In this document: positions 27,382-36,272 of the stretch, piece by piece
How the letters are laid out: every line of letters begins with the position of its first letter
How positions within the stretch are numbered: position 1 is the stretch's first letter
Assembly: GCA_963841205.1 (NCBI GenBank)
Contig: CAWJCH010000002.1
Location: forward strand, 248,001 to 312,000
DNA length: 64,000 nucleotides
Direction of reading: 5' to 3'
From: CAWAWP01 sp963841205
GTDB lineage: Bacteria > Chloroflexota > Ktedonobacteria > Ktedonobacterales > JADMIN01
Notes under the pieces: model-generated
What the model was told of the DNA's origin: nothing
Seen by the model: the letters and a program-made list of their open reading frames with translations, nothing else
Databases searched by the model: none
Made by a program: the position numbers and the translations under genes

Positions 27382-29100
27382 CTAAAAGCGCTTCTGCGTG
27401 ATCAACCGTTGCGGCTGTTGCGCCGGCCGCTCCGGCTTCACGGGCTTCTCCGCGATCGGCGCAGGCGCCGCCTTCGGCCTCTTCGCCTCCATCCACGCCG
27501 TATAGCCGCCGTCGAAGCTGCGTACCTCGCCGTCGCGCACCTCCACGATGCGGTCGGCGATGCGGTCGAGGAAATAGCGGTCGTGCGAGACCACGACCAC
27601 CGTCCCCTCATAGCTTTCCAGCGCGCCCTCCAGCACCTCCGCCGAGTCGATGTCGAGATGGTTCGTCGGTTCGTCGAGGACGAGGCAGTTCGCGTTGCCC
27701 AGCATCAGCAGCAGCAACTGCAGACGGCTGCGCTCGCCGCCGCTCAGCGTCCGGATCTGCTGCCGCGCCTGCTCATAGCGGAAGAGGAACTTGCCGAGCT
27801 GCGCGATCGCCTGCGCCTCCGTGTAGGCGCGCGCCCGCCGCACCAGCGCCAGTGGCGTCGCGTCGAGCTCCAGCGTCTCGTGCCCCTGCGCGAAGTAGCC
27901 AAGTGCGATGCTGGGACCGATCCAGCGCGTGCCTCCCACGGCCTCGAGCTCGCCGGTAAGCAGCTTTGCCAGCACGCTCTTCCCCGCGCCGTTCTCGCCA
28001 ACGATGCCGACCCGCTCGCCGCGCCGAACCTCCAGGTCTGCCCCCAGCAGCACGATATCCTCGCCGAAAGCCATATTCACATCGCGCAGCTCGATCACCT
28101 TCTGCCCGCCGCGCTCCCCCGCGTGCAGGCGCAGCGCCATCGTGCGCCGCTGCAGCACCGGCTTCTCCACCTTCTCCATCGCGTCGATCTGCCGCTGCTT
28201 GTTCCGCGCCTGCTTGATGTGCCGCGGATCGGGCACCCAGCTCGCCCACAGTTTGAACCGCGCGATGGCCTCCTCCAGCCGCGCAATCTCCTGCTGCTGC
28301 GTCACGAAGAGCTGCTGCTGACGGAGCAGCGCCACCTCGCGCGCCAGTGTATACGCCGAGTAGTTGCCCGGCCACAGACGGATGCATTCGCCCTCCAGCT
28401 CGGCGATCTCCGTCACCGTCTCGTCCAGCAGATAGCGGTCGTGCGACACAATCAGCGCCGCCCCGGCGAACTCGCGGATCAGCCGTTCGAGGTGCTCGCG
28501 GTGCGCCAGATCGAGGTGCGTCTCCGGCTCGTCCAGCAGCAACAATTCGGGCCGCGCCGCCACGCACGCCGCTAGCGCGACGAGCTTCCGCTGCCCACCG
28601 CTCAGCGCCGCGAGCGGCAGCGCCATATCCTCGTCGGTCAAGCCCAGCGCGCGCAGGTGGCTCCGCGCCTCGCCCTCCACCCCCGGACCGCCCAGCGCCT
28701 CGAAGCGCGCCAACAACTGCTCCTGTCGCGCCAGGACCCGCTCGATCCGCACGAGATCCGCCGCCACCGCCGGATCGGCCAGCTCGACCTCGCACGCCGA
28801 AAGCTGCGCCTCAATCTCCGCAAGCTCCGGGCGCGCGGCGCGCAAGACCTCAAGCGCGGTCCCCTCGCCAGCCGGCACATGCTGCGGCAGGAAGGCCACC
28901 CGCAACCCTTTGCGTCGCACCACCTCGCCCGCGTTAACCTCTTCCAGCCCCGCCACGATGCGCAGGACCGTGGACTTCCCCGCGCCATTCGGGCCGACCA
29001 GCCCCAGTCGCGCATGCTCGTCCACCGCCAGATCGAGCTGGTGGAGGATGCGCCGCCCGCCGTAGAATTTGGTGATACCGCTGAGAGAAAGCGCGATCAT
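27382..29100 (-). CDS. ABC-F ATPase, ribosome-associated
   Basis: A 572-residue soluble protein with two ABC modules. First module: GPNGAGKST (about 36-44), LSGGQRK and LLLLDEPETHLD; second: GENGAGKS (about 356), LSGGERSRLQ and LVLDEPTNHLD. A basic linker (RHIKQARNKQRQIDAMEKVEK) fills the place of the P-site tRNA interaction motif. ABC-F proteins bind the ribosomal E site; some protect from antibiotics. AGGAG nine bases upstream sets the ATG at 29100. A leader ORF and an intrinsic terminator just upstream suggest inducible expression by attenuation. Confidence 0.92.
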   Translation of the reverse strand: MIALSLSGITKFYGGRRILHQLDLAVDEHARLGLVGPNGAGKSTVLRIVAGLEEVNAGEVVRRKGLRVAFLPQHVPAGEGTALEVLRAARPELAEIEAQLSACEVELADPAVAADLVRIERVLARQEQLLARFEALGGPGVEGEARSHLRALGLTDEDMALPLAALSGGQRKLVALAACVAARPELLLLDEPETHLDLAHREHLERLIREFAGAALIVSHDRYLLDETVTEIAELEGECIRLWPGNYSAYTLAREVALLRQQQLFVTQQQEIARLEEAIARFKLWASWVPDPRHIKQARNKQRQIDAMEKVEKPVLQRRTMALRLHAGERGGQKVIELRDVNMAFGEDIVLLGADLEVRRGERVGIVGENGAGKSVLAKLLTGELEAVGGTRWIGPSIALGYFAQGHETLELDATPLALVRRARAYTEAQAIAQLGKFLFRYEQARQQIRTLSGGERSRLQLLLLMLGNANCLVLDEPTNHLDIDSAEVLEGALESYEGTVVVVSHDRYFLDRIADRIVEVRDGEVRSFDGGYTAWMEAKRPKAAPAPIAEKPVKPERPAQQPQRLITQKRF

Positions 29101-29118
29101 GGTGAGCTGCTCCTGCTA

Positions 29119-29241
29119 TCAATGGAAGTGGTGTGGTGGCTCTCCGAGGAACAGCGCGGGTGACGGCGAGATCTGTCTGAACGCCTGCACGAGCATACAA
29201 AACAGCCGTGGACCCTGCACTGGCCCACGGCTGCTGTTCAT
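29119..29241 (-). CDS. Leader peptide ORF of the ABC-F gene
   Basis: A 40-codon ORF starting MNSSRGPVQGPRLFC and ending with TGA-TAG, 15 bases before the ABC-F ATG. Its codons 3 to 15 run through the terminator hairpin, so a ribosome on it would disrupt the stem. No ribosome site is seen before its ATG, which lowers confidence. Confidence 0.4.
   Translation of the reverse strand: MNSSRGPVQGPRLFCMLVQAFRQISPSPALFLGEPPHHFH
29197..29233 (-). terminator. Intrinsic terminator/attenuator in the ABC-F leader
   Basis: Minus strand: CAGCCGTGGGCC, loop AGTGCAG, GGTCCACGGCTG, a 12-bp stem with one G-T pair, followed directly by TTTTGT. It faces the ABC-F gene, lies about 100 bases before its ATG, and has no T tract on the plus strand. 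Its position in the leader rather than after a gene argues for attenuation. Confidence 0.75.
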
Positions 29242-29464
29242 CTACAATGCGAAGGTGGATGAGGCGTCGACCTCAGTCGCTCCGCGCGAGCAAGCAAGCT
29301 GCAAAAGGGCACAGTACGGCAAGGACCACGGCGAAATCGCTGTTGTTGACGACCCCGTGCCACTCTCGCCGGACCGCTCTCGGTTGCATGCTCTGCCTCA
29401 TCTGCGCGGAACGACGCGCGCCGGCAAGCGTACCATCCAACGCCGCCAAAGTCAATCGCGGCGC

Positions 29465-29641
29465 TCAGAAGCCACCGCCGCCCCCACCACCTCCACCTGC
29501 GGCGCCGCCGTAGCTAGTTGGCAGATGCATGTGATAGGTGCGGGCGAGGCCGCCATACTGGAGCGAGCCATCCACGTCATGTGCGCTCCACATGCTTCCG
29601 CCGCGCTGACATCCGCCGAGCACGAGCACCAGCGCCACCAT
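29465..29641 (-). CDS. Truncated lipoprotein, N-terminal part of an esterase-like protein
   Basis: 58 residues: a signal peptide with lipobox LVLGGC, then GSLQYGGLARTYHMHLP, which resembles the start of secreted LpqC/PHB-depolymerase-type esterases, and then a run of nine Gly and a stop. The catalytic part (GxSxG serine motif, Asp, His) is absent. The true start may be a CTG about 27 bases upstream, which would add a basic N-region. It looks like a decayed gene. Confidence 0.45.
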   Translation of the reverse strand: MVALVLVLGGCQRGGSMWSAHDVDGSLQYGGLARTYHMHLPTSYGGAAGGGGGGGGGF

Positions 29642-29802
29642 GACGATCAGCGTTCCGCGCCTGAACAGCGCGCCTCACTCCCCCGCTACCGGCAACCACG
29701 CGAGGTCGTCGTGGGGAAGTACACGCTGTCGGATGCCGGGGCTCTAGGGTGCGCGCTTGCTTCGGGACGCGTTCTCAGCGAATTCTCATCGCTGCTCAGC
29801 AC

Positions 29803-30597
29803 TTATGCGCCACGCGCGTGCAGCCAGAGCGAATAGTCACCCTGGACCGCGAACCCAAGGCGCTGGTAGACGGGGAAACCGTCCTCGCTGGCCTGGAGCA
29901 CCACCGGCAGGTCGGGAGCCGCCTGCATGGCATGTGCCGTCAACGCCGCGCCGTACCCCTTGCCACGCCACTGCGGCATCGTCGCGACGAGGTAGATGCC
30001 CACGGCGCGCTCATCCACATAGGCGGTGGAGATCGCCATCGGTTCGTCCTCGACGTAGCCGACCCAGAAGCTGAAGGGACCACCGAGCGTGCGCGCATCA
30101 TAGGGGCGCGGCGCGTCTTGCGCTTGCAGGTCCGGCACGGGATAGCCGAAGGCCATGACGTGCTCGAAGTCGCGCATCCGCGCGTCATCCTCCACCGCGA
30201 CGATGCGCAGTTCCGCCGGTGGCGGCGGTAAAGTGCCTCCCGCGGGACGCATCATCAGCGGTGGGTGCCCGAGCGACTGGAATCCCTGCTCGACAAGATC
30301 CGGCGTCGGCCACGCGCTCCAGAGCAGCCAGGGTCCACCGCGCCCCGCACAATAGAACTCCGCAAGCTGATGCGTGACCCGTCTGGCCTCCGATGCCGCG
30401 AGTGGTCGCAGCAACGTCGCGCTATTGGGGAATGGCGACGGCGAGCCCGCGTCCGCGGCCCAGCAATCCGGCCATCGCTGGGAACGGCCACCCATCGCCC
30501 GCACGGGGAAGTCCCACATGTGGGCAAGATTCCAGGCGGAGATCGAGGGCCAGTCGTCTGCGGCGATCTCGGCGCCATGATCGGATAACTGCGACAT
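29803..30597 (-). CDS. GNAT-family N-acetyltransferase
   Basis: A 264-residue protein with an N-terminal domain of unknown fold and a C-terminal GNAT domain: YLVATMPQWRGKGYGAALTAHAM is the acetyl-CoA motif and GFPVYQRLGF the end of the fold. GGGGGTG about nine bases upstream sets the ATG at 30597; the frame extends to 30720 without support. Acceptor unknown. It is upstream of the lipoprotein fragment on the same strand. Confidence 0.8.
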   Translation of the reverse strand: MSQLSDHGAEIAADDWPSISAWNLAHMWDFPVRAMGGRSQRWPDCWAADAGSPSPFPNSATLLRPLAASEARRVTHQLAEFYCAGRGGPWLLWSAWPTPDLVEQGFQSLGHPPLMMRPAGGTLPPPPAELRIVAVEDDARMRDFEHVMAFGYPVPDLQAQDAPRPYDARTLGGPFSFWVGYVEDEPMAISTAYVDERAVGIYLVATMPQWRGKGYGAALTAHAMQAAPDLPVVLQASEDGFPVYQRLGFAVQGDYSLWLHARGA

Positions 30598-30821
30598 GGA
30601 TGCACCCCCATTCACGACGCCCGTACGCACCCATCGCTCAGTGTAGCATGCATACTGCTGAGATCCGCAATAGTTGCGGGATGAGACCTCTTTCGCAGAA
30701 GTTGACGCATCGCCGCCCACTCGCGCATACTGCCACTGACGAGCGTTCCCCTCGGTTCTCCACGCCGCGCCGATGCCCCCGCGCCCCAGCGCGGCACTAG
30801 CGCCACCCCAAGGAGGCAGCC

Positions 30822-31376
30822 ATGACCGCCGTCCAGCAGCGCACCAAAGATCACTGGTCCGTCCGACTGCACATCCGCCGTCCCGGCACCGGCAGCCGCA
30901 TCGCCGTCATCATCCTCGCCGTCGCAGAGGCGCTGCTCATGACCCTCACAGCATCCTCCCTCGCCACCGGCGGTGGACTCTACGGCTGCTCTGCTGCCTG
31001 CCAGACGACGCAGACGGCAGGAGCTGCCCCGACCCCGTCTACCCCGGCCATCGCCATTTTCTTCGGCATCCTCATGATCGCCATCCCGCTCGTGATCGGC
31101 GCCCTCAACGAATCCTGGGCCGCCGCCATCGCCTTCGCCGTCCTGCCGTGGTTCCCCGCCATCATCCTCGGCGCCAACGCCATCCTCGCCCCCACCAACA
31201 CCATCACCACCACGTCCGTCGCCAAGGGCGGCACCGGCTCGCCCGCCAGCACCTTTGGCCCGCCCTTCTGGCTCGATCCCGCCCACCTGCCGACGTTGCT
31301 CTTCTCGATCGGCCTCTTCGCCCTCCTCGGCTGGCTCGGCTGGGTCGTCGGCCAAGCCCTCCGTGGCGAAGCCTAG
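30822..31376 (+). CDS. Membrane protein of unknown function
   Basis: 184 residues with about four membrane segments (IAVIILAVAEALLMTLTASS, AIAIFFGILMIAIPLVIGAL, AAAIAFAVLPWFPAIILGA and LLFSIGLFALLGWLGWVVG). A loop with CSAAC lies between the first two. AAGGAGGCAG precedes the ATG. No family recognised. It stands alone and divergent from the GNAT gene. Confidence 0.65.
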   Translation: MTAVQQRTKDHWSVRLHIRRPGTGSRIAVIILAVAEALLMTLTASSLATGGGLYGCSAACQTTQTAGAAPTPSTPAIAIFFGILMIAIPLVIGALNESWAAAIAFAVLPWFPAIILGANAILAPTNTITTTSVAKGGTGSPASTFGPPFWLDPAHLPTLLFSIGLFALLGWLGWVVGQALRGEA

Positions 31377-31449
31377 CACCCGCCCGCCATCCCTCACCGC
31401 CGCCACTGCACAGTCAACGCATCGTCGCACACATCCAATGGCACTATAG

Positions 31450-31469
31450 GGGCGCGACACGTCGCGCCC
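31450..31469. repeat. TAGGGGCG-type palindrome, copy 1
   Basis: GGGCGCGACACGTCGCGCCC preceded by ATAG: nine-base perfect arms with a two-base centre. A sister palindrome with the same AGGGGCG edge lies at 59933-59952. Located in the 3' region between convergent genes. Confidence 0.6.
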
Positions 31470-31477
31470 ACCTCCCC

Positions 31478-31669
31478 TCACCAGAACTCGTCCTCCCACG
31501 CGCGGTCATAGGCGTGTTCCTCTCTCGTGCCATCTTTGTGGGTGACCCAGAAGGTTGTTGGCTCCTCGCTCAGAACCCCCGCAGTCGAAAAGTCGCCCAT
31601 CTGCACGTCGTCGAGGAACGTCGCCCAGAACCCATCGATCTCCATCGCCGCAGCATCGATGTCTGTCAT
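31478..31669 (-). CDS. Small acidic protein of unknown function
   Basis: A 63-residue protein rich in Asp, Glu and Trp (MEIDGFWATFLDDVQMGD, FWVTHKDGTREEHAYDRAW). GGGGGGAG lies before the ATG, and the ATG itself sits inside the arm of a long palindrome (31667-31709). The 5' end may have been supplied by that element. No family recognised. Confidence 0.45.
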   Translation of the reverse strand: MTDIDAAAMEIDGFWATFLDDVQMGDFSTAGVLSEEPTTFWVTHKDGTREEHAYDRAWEDEFW

Positions 31670-31902
31670 TGACCACTCCCCCCGGCTTCAGCCGGGGGAG
31701 TGGTCAATGACCACCGCTCACCTAGCGAGCTAGGAGCGTCTTACACGGTCATGTCGTGGCCCGAAGCCACCTCCACACGCGTACCTTCCCGCAGGCCCTG
31801 CGGTAGAGCGTACGTATCGCACACCTGGGCGGTTGGTGTCCGGTTGTCGGGAGCGCCTGACGGCGCGCGGCGTTTCCTCCCCATGGCTCAAGCCAGGGGT
31901 CT
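31667..31902 (-). mobile_element. IS200/IS605-like palindromic element without transposase (copy 1)
   Basis: Two hairpins about 170 bases apart: on the right-end side a 20-bp stem (AGCCGGGGGAGTGGTCAATG with its complement) at 31667-31709, and a weaker stem CCCC-TGGCT/AGCCA-GGGG at 31879-31899. The inner sequence contains CGTCAGGCGC, shared with a second element at 56352-56580. Ends with subterminal hairpins and no coding capacity fit palindrome-associated elements mobilised by TnpA of IS200/IS605. Confidence 0.55.
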
Positions 31903-32397
31903 TCACGCCGCGCGAGCTGATAACCCCCTCAAATCCTCCACAGCCTGATCAGTCAATCGCTGGATCTCGTCATCTTCGGCATCCGTCGAATCGCGTGTCA
32001 GCACAACGCTTCCGTCGTCAAACGGGAAACTGCCGATCACTGCCCGCATCGATCCGATAAACTGATCCAAGGTTGAGTTCACTACGCATGTCGGACCGAT
32101 CACACCAGCAGGCAAGTTGGGCGTGGCAACGTCGACGTAGGTGACGTCGACAACCTGACTGGTCTGCGGATCAAGGCAGACGCTCTGGAAACGCCCCTCT
32201 TTGCCAAAAACGACAAGCGGACCCCGGTCTGTATCTTCCAGCTGCGTCAACTTCTTCGCCGCTCGATACCGCCCCATCATCCCCTTTGGCATGCCCTTCT
32301 CCAGCAGCTCCGCATCCCACTCGTTCGGGATTCCCGTCGGCGCCGAGTAGCGTACAAGCTCGAAGCGCGGCCACCGCTCCATCGCGTCGTCGTCCAT
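31903..32397 (-). CDS. SUKH-4-like immunity-type protein
   Basis: A 164-residue soluble protein. GPLVVFGKEGRFQSVCLDP and VVNSTLDQFIGSMRAVIG resemble the SUKH-4 fold found in antitoxin and immunity proteins of contact-dependent systems and elsewhere. AAGGAGCG eight bases upstream sets the ATG at 32397; the longer frame to 32517 only reads through a dispersed repeat. No toxin gene is near. Assignment rests on motif resemblance. Confidence 0.5.
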   Translation of the reverse strand: MDDDAMERWPRFELVRYSAPTGIPNEWDAELLEKGMPKGMMGRYRAAKKLTQLEDTDRGPLVVFGKEGRFQSVCLDPQTSQVVDVTYVDVATPNLPAGVIGPTCVVNSTLDQFIGSMRAVIGSFPFDDGSVVLTRDSTDAEDDEIQRLTDQAVEDLRGLSARAA

Positions 32398-32444
32398 CAG
32401 ACGCTCCTTGCACATGAGAAAAAGAGCCGCCCCAAAGCGACTCC

Positions 32445-32492
32445 CCTCTCTGCCCTCTATGAACTCTGCGCCCTCCGCAGTGAAAAGTCTCT
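32445..32492. repeat. Dispersed CRCRGAG-type repeat (copy 2)
   Basis: Immediately 3' of the aminotransferase stop, the minus strand reads TTTCACTGCGGAG, CGCAGAG, ATAGAGGGCAG. Alignment with copy 1 at 2577-2620 is clear over about 35 bases. Confidence 0.6.
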
Positions 32493-34064
32493 TCACACCG
32501 CCGGCACCGGGATGCACCCCACCGAGAAGCGCACGAAGTCGTTCTGATACCCGAAGCCCCCGCCCGGCACCCCTGCAATCCCCGTCGCGCGGAACAGCGA
32601 AAACACATCCTCGCCCGCCCGCAGCTGACTCCAGTTATAGACCGTCCCGCCGTCGTCCAGATTCACCTTCGCGAACAGCCCTCGCTCTCGCTGGATCTGC
32701 GCTAACTGCCGGATCAGCCGTCCGCGCCGGTGCGTGTAGAGCGCACGGATGCGTTCGCTGATCTCCGGGCGCTCGGCAAACAGCCGCATATACGCCATGT
32801 AGCGCAGCTGCCAATCGCCGGGCAGCGTCGCCGTGCTATTCGTCCAGCCCGTGCCCACCGCCGTCGCCAGCACCGGATCGCCGAAGCCCACCCAACCGCA
32901 GCGGTCGCCCGTCAGCGTATGTGTCTTCGAGAAGCTATTCACCAACACCGCCCGCCGCAGTACGTCGGGGCGATTGAACGCCTCCATCCGTGCGCGATCT
33001 TCCGCCGGATCGCCCGTGCCGATATACGCCAGGTCGGCCACCAGCAACATGCGTTCCGGCGCCTCCGCCAGCACATCGAAGAGCGCCGTCAGCTCCTCCG
33101 GCGAATAGGCGAACGCCGTCGGGTTATTGCTCACCGTCAAGTAGAACGCGCGCAGGTCCGGCGCCTCCGCCAGCGTCCGCCGCAGCATCGCCGGCGTCAC
33201 CTTGAACGCATCCTCCGGGCGCGTCATCACGCGATGCAGCCGCAGCCCCACCGATTGCGCCTGCCACTCCGGCACATTGAAGCTCGGCGCCGGGAACGCC
33301 ACCGCCCCCACATACCGCTCAGACGCGTTCGCCGCGCCCCGCAACGACGTCGCCAGCCCCCGGAAGAATTTGTCCAGCCCGTCGAGTGCCCCCATGCTCA
33401 GGTAGACCTGCTCCATCGGCAGCGTGAAGCCCCACGCCTGTTCCGCGTAGCCCGCCACCATCTCGCGCAGCAGCGGATTGCCGACCGCCAGCACGTCATA
33501 CATCCGCAGATCGAAGCGCCGCGCCAGCAGCTCCCGCTCGAACTCCAGCATCTGCTCGCGGATCCACCGATACGTCGCGCCCGTCGACACCCGCCCGTCG
33601 ATCACCTCGCCCGGCAGCGCGATCCCGAGATCGTCCGCCAGCGACACGAACTCCGGCCCGTCATCCTTCGCCGTGATGCGCCGCAGATCGACGTCCCCGA
33701 TCGTGCGGTTCACCACCTCCTCCGCGACGATCTCCGCCGGATACTCCCGCTCGCGGCAGATCGCCTCGATCTCCTTCACCATCCGCGCCATCACCCGGAT
33801 CGGCGCCGCGCTCATTGCCTCATCCTTGTATCGTTCGCAGACCTCGTCCCTGGTGAGCGCGATCGCCGCGCGCACCTCGTCCCGCCGTCCCTCGCCGCCC
33901 TTCTTCACTCGCGACGTCCGCCGCGTTCGCTGAGGCCGCGTCCCCGTCGCAGGCGCGGCGTCGGGCGAGCCGTCCGGTTGCGAAGGCGTCCCGCCGCGTT
34001 GAACGCTCTCGGCCGGCGAAGACGAGGGTAAGGGGGAAATAAATGAAGGCTCCGTAACGGCCAC
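32493..34064 (-). CDS. PLP-dependent class I/II aminotransferase
   Basis: A 523-residue fold-type I enzyme. The PLP lysine is in VNSFSKTHTLTGDRCGWVG (about 385), the cofactor Asp/Tyr region in LLVADLAYIGTG, and the Asn in YLTVSNNPTAFAYS. The N-terminal 60 residues are Pro/Arg-rich and disordered. The GTG start at 34064 has AAGGAG upstream. The substrate amino acid is not predictable; the helical N-terminal domain (ERYKDEAMSAAPIRVMARMV) is longer than in AspC. Stand-alone gene. Confidence 0.85.
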   Translation of the reverse strand: MAVTEPSFISPLPSSSPAESVQRGGTPSQPDGSPDAAPATGTRPQRTRRTSRVKKGGEGRRDEVRAAIALTRDEVCERYKDEAMSAAPIRVMARMVKEIEAICREREYPAEIVAEEVVNRTIGDVDLRRITAKDDGPEFVSLADDLGIALPGEVIDGRVSTGATYRWIREQMLEFERELLARRFDLRMYDVLAVGNPLLREMVAGYAEQAWGFTLPMEQVYLSMGALDGLDKFFRGLATSLRGAANASERYVGAVAFPAPSFNVPEWQAQSVGLRLHRVMTRPEDAFKVTPAMLRRTLAEAPDLRAFYLTVSNNPTAFAYSPEELTALFDVLAEAPERMLLVADLAYIGTGDPAEDRARMEAFNRPDVLRRAVLVNSFSKTHTLTGDRCGWVGFGDPVLATAVGTGWTNSTATLPGDWQLRYMAYMRLFAERPEISERIRALYTHRRGRLIRQLAQIQRERGLFAKVNLDDGGTVYNWSQLRAGEDVFSLFRATGIAGVPGGGFGYQNDFVRFSVGCIPVPAV

Positions 34065-35162
34065 GCTAGACTCCTTCGTTGCCTACCGAATGGCCCTGCC
34101 CATGCCCGCTCCGGCGGCGCGCGCTCGCGCATCATCCGTCCACGAGAGCCCGTCGAAGGGCACGCGCAAGGTCCCGGCCACGCTGCCGGACTGGCTCTCC
34201 GAGTCTAGCACAGGCTCCCATGGCGTGCCAGGGTCCGCGTCACTTCCTCGCTCGCGTGGGCGCCCGGTCCTCCGCCCCACGTCGATCGAGCACGCCTGAA
34301 AGACTATCTGAACCACGCCGTCGTCGCTCGCCAGCGTCGGCGTCGTGCCCCCCCACCCGCAACCAGTCGACGCGCATCAACGCGTGGAGAGAGGCATTCT
34401 CTTGCGCCGCGATGTCGCGTGCCTTGCATGCCACCTGGGCAAAGCCGACGCTGTCGAGCGACAGCACCTCGCCCATGAGCGTACATGAGGCGAATTAGGC
34501 GTTCCCATCCCTTTGCCTCGATCGGGGCAGTCTAGCTCGCGCCTACGAATGCGCCACCGTCTGTGCCGCCAGCGCTGCCTCGTTCGCGCTCGCCACCGTC
34601 ATCCTTGGATAGAGCGACTGGGCGCCCGCCTCCGCCGCCACCGCGACGCCGAAGTGATACGGCACCAGCCCATGCGAATCGCCGCCGCCGAAGTTTGGCA
34701 GCACCATGCCCGCCGCGATCGGCGAGGCGATCGCGCCGCCACCCGTTCCTCCCTCGCCACCCGGCGCCATCTACGGCGAGTTGAACGCAGCATTCCACGT
34801 CGGCAAGTAGGGCGACATCCCCGACTCACGATGGGACAACATTGCGACGTGGTTCAAGCAACGTCTAGACATGGCTAATAGGCGGCACGACCAATAGCGC
34901 GAACATAAGCGTGTTCGTGCCGAGGTGTGACGAGACGTGCCGTAGCGTCGACCAACTTGCTTGTCCTGCCTAACTCCCAGTCATGGAGGCGAACACGCGT
35001 CGGAACTCTGGCGCAGGGACAGCAGCCGAGTCGCGGAGCCCTGAATGTATGCGGGCGTGAACACTACGGCCCTCTGCCTGTATCTCATAGCTGGCGGGTG
35101 AGAGGACCGAGTGAAGGAGGAGTCACTGAGACCGGTTGAGACACCCCTGAGGAAGGCAGGAC
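34065..35162. other. 1.1 kb region without a convincing gene
   Basis: Only short frames. A minus-strand frame at 34543-34770 (75 codons, with SPIAAGMVLPNFGGGDSHGL) and one at 34240-34476 have gene-like codon bias but no start signals or known family, so they may be fragments of decayed genes. Nothing structured was seen otherwise. Confidence 0.4.
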
Positions 35163-36272
35163 ATGAGCGTCTCTCCGGTGCTGGCTCAGTCCAGTGGGGA
35201 TGGTGTGTGGTGGTATCCAGATTGGGATCCACCGCTGGCAAGCGAGCAGAAAAGGTGCAGTGCGATGATCAACAACCTTGCTGACGAAATGGGTGCCACC
35301 AAGCGGGGCGTTTGGATCTGGCGCAGGATGACCATGTCAGTTGTCCTTGTCCTGCTAGTCCTTGGCTTCGTAGGGATGGGTACGACAACGGCTTCGGCCA
35401 GCGGGTCTACTTCGCTCCGTCCCGCAACGGTTTCCCCTCAATCTGCTGATGCTGCTCCCGATGTAGTCGTATTTCCGACCGTCATCTATGTCGGCTGGAC
35501 GGGCCGAAATACGGCGCATAACGTGAATCTGATGAGCTACAACGCCGGACACGACACGTTTGATCCAGCCATCGTCCTCACCGATACCACCCCAGTCGGT
35601 TCGGGACCAAGTTTGGCGCAGTTCGGCGGCACTACCCCCGACCACCTCTATCTGGCTTGGCGGGGCACCGATAATCGGCTCAATGTGGCCCATTTCAACC
35701 CCAGCGATCCCACCCACCTGGCCAGCAAGGTGACTTTGAGTGAGACCTCCCACAACGCCCCCTCTCTCGGGGTCTTTAGTGGGCGGCTGTACCTGAGTTG
35801 GCAGGGCACGGATGGCCGATTGAACATCATCTCGTCTGCGGACGGCAGCACCTTTGACACGAAGGTCACCTACAACATTCAGATCAGGACCAGTCCCGCT
35901 CTGGTGGCGACACCGCTCTTCCTGGAAATTGGCTGGGAACAGCCGAGCGCCCAGGCGTTTATCATGATTGCTCAGTACGACACGTCGCATCCCGCGACCT
36001 TGAGCACGGAGGTAACCACGACCTCGTCCAGCTCACTGCCGATTGCCCTGAGTTTTGCCGGGGTGGCTGGGTATCCCGCCCTCGTTGTGGCCTGGCGTAC
36101 GGCCAGCGATGCGCATATCCTCCTGGGATTCTTCGGAGGCTCCCCCACCATTACGGGGATCGTCAACACTGGCCAGACCACTCCCTATGGTCCCGCCCTC
36201 GATCGACCGTGGCTCGGTTGGACGGGTACGGATGGATCGCAGCGTGTCAATGTGATCTCTGAGAGTCTCTAA
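35163..36272 (+). CDS. Secreted beta-propeller-like protein, 3' end altered by an IS
   Basis: 369 residues. A hydrophobic signal or anchor (MSVVLVLLVLGFVGM) with a likely cut after TTTASA near residue 78, then repeats of the type YLAWRGTDNRLNV, YLSWQGTDGRLNI and WLGWTGTDGSQRVNV, each about 45-50 residues apart, as in sialidase-like or fucolectin-type propellers. AGGAAGG precedes the first ATG; a later ATG at 35265 would give a more normal signal. The stop TAA lies in the first bases of an IS inverted repeat, so the natural C-terminus may be lost. Confidence 0.7.
   Translation: MSVSPVLAQSSGDGVWWYPDWDPPLASEQKRCSAMINNLADEMGATKRGVWIWRRMTMSVVLVLLVLGFVGMGTTTASASGSTSLRPATVSPQSADAAPDVVVFPTVIYVGWTGRNTAHNVNLMSYNAGHDTFDPAIVLTDTTPVGSGPSLAQFGGTTPDHLYLAWRGTDNRLNVAHFNPSDPTHLASKVTLSETSHNAPSLGVFSGRLYLSWQGTDGRLNIISSADGSTFDTKVTYNIQIRTSPALVATPLFLEIGWEQPSAQAFIMIAQYDTSHPATLSTEVTTTSSSSLPIALSFAGVAGYPALVVAWRTASDAHILLGFFGGSPTITGIVNTGQTTPYGPALDRPWLGWTGTDGSQRVNVISESL

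Noticed and set aside
30640..30670. Promoter for the GNAT gene at 30597
   Set aside because: TTGCGG and TACACT are 19 bases apart and alternative -10 boxes give worse spacing, so it cannot be supported.
32730..34031. 433-codon plus-strand frame
   Set aside because: Antisense of the aminotransferase with its PLP lysine motif.
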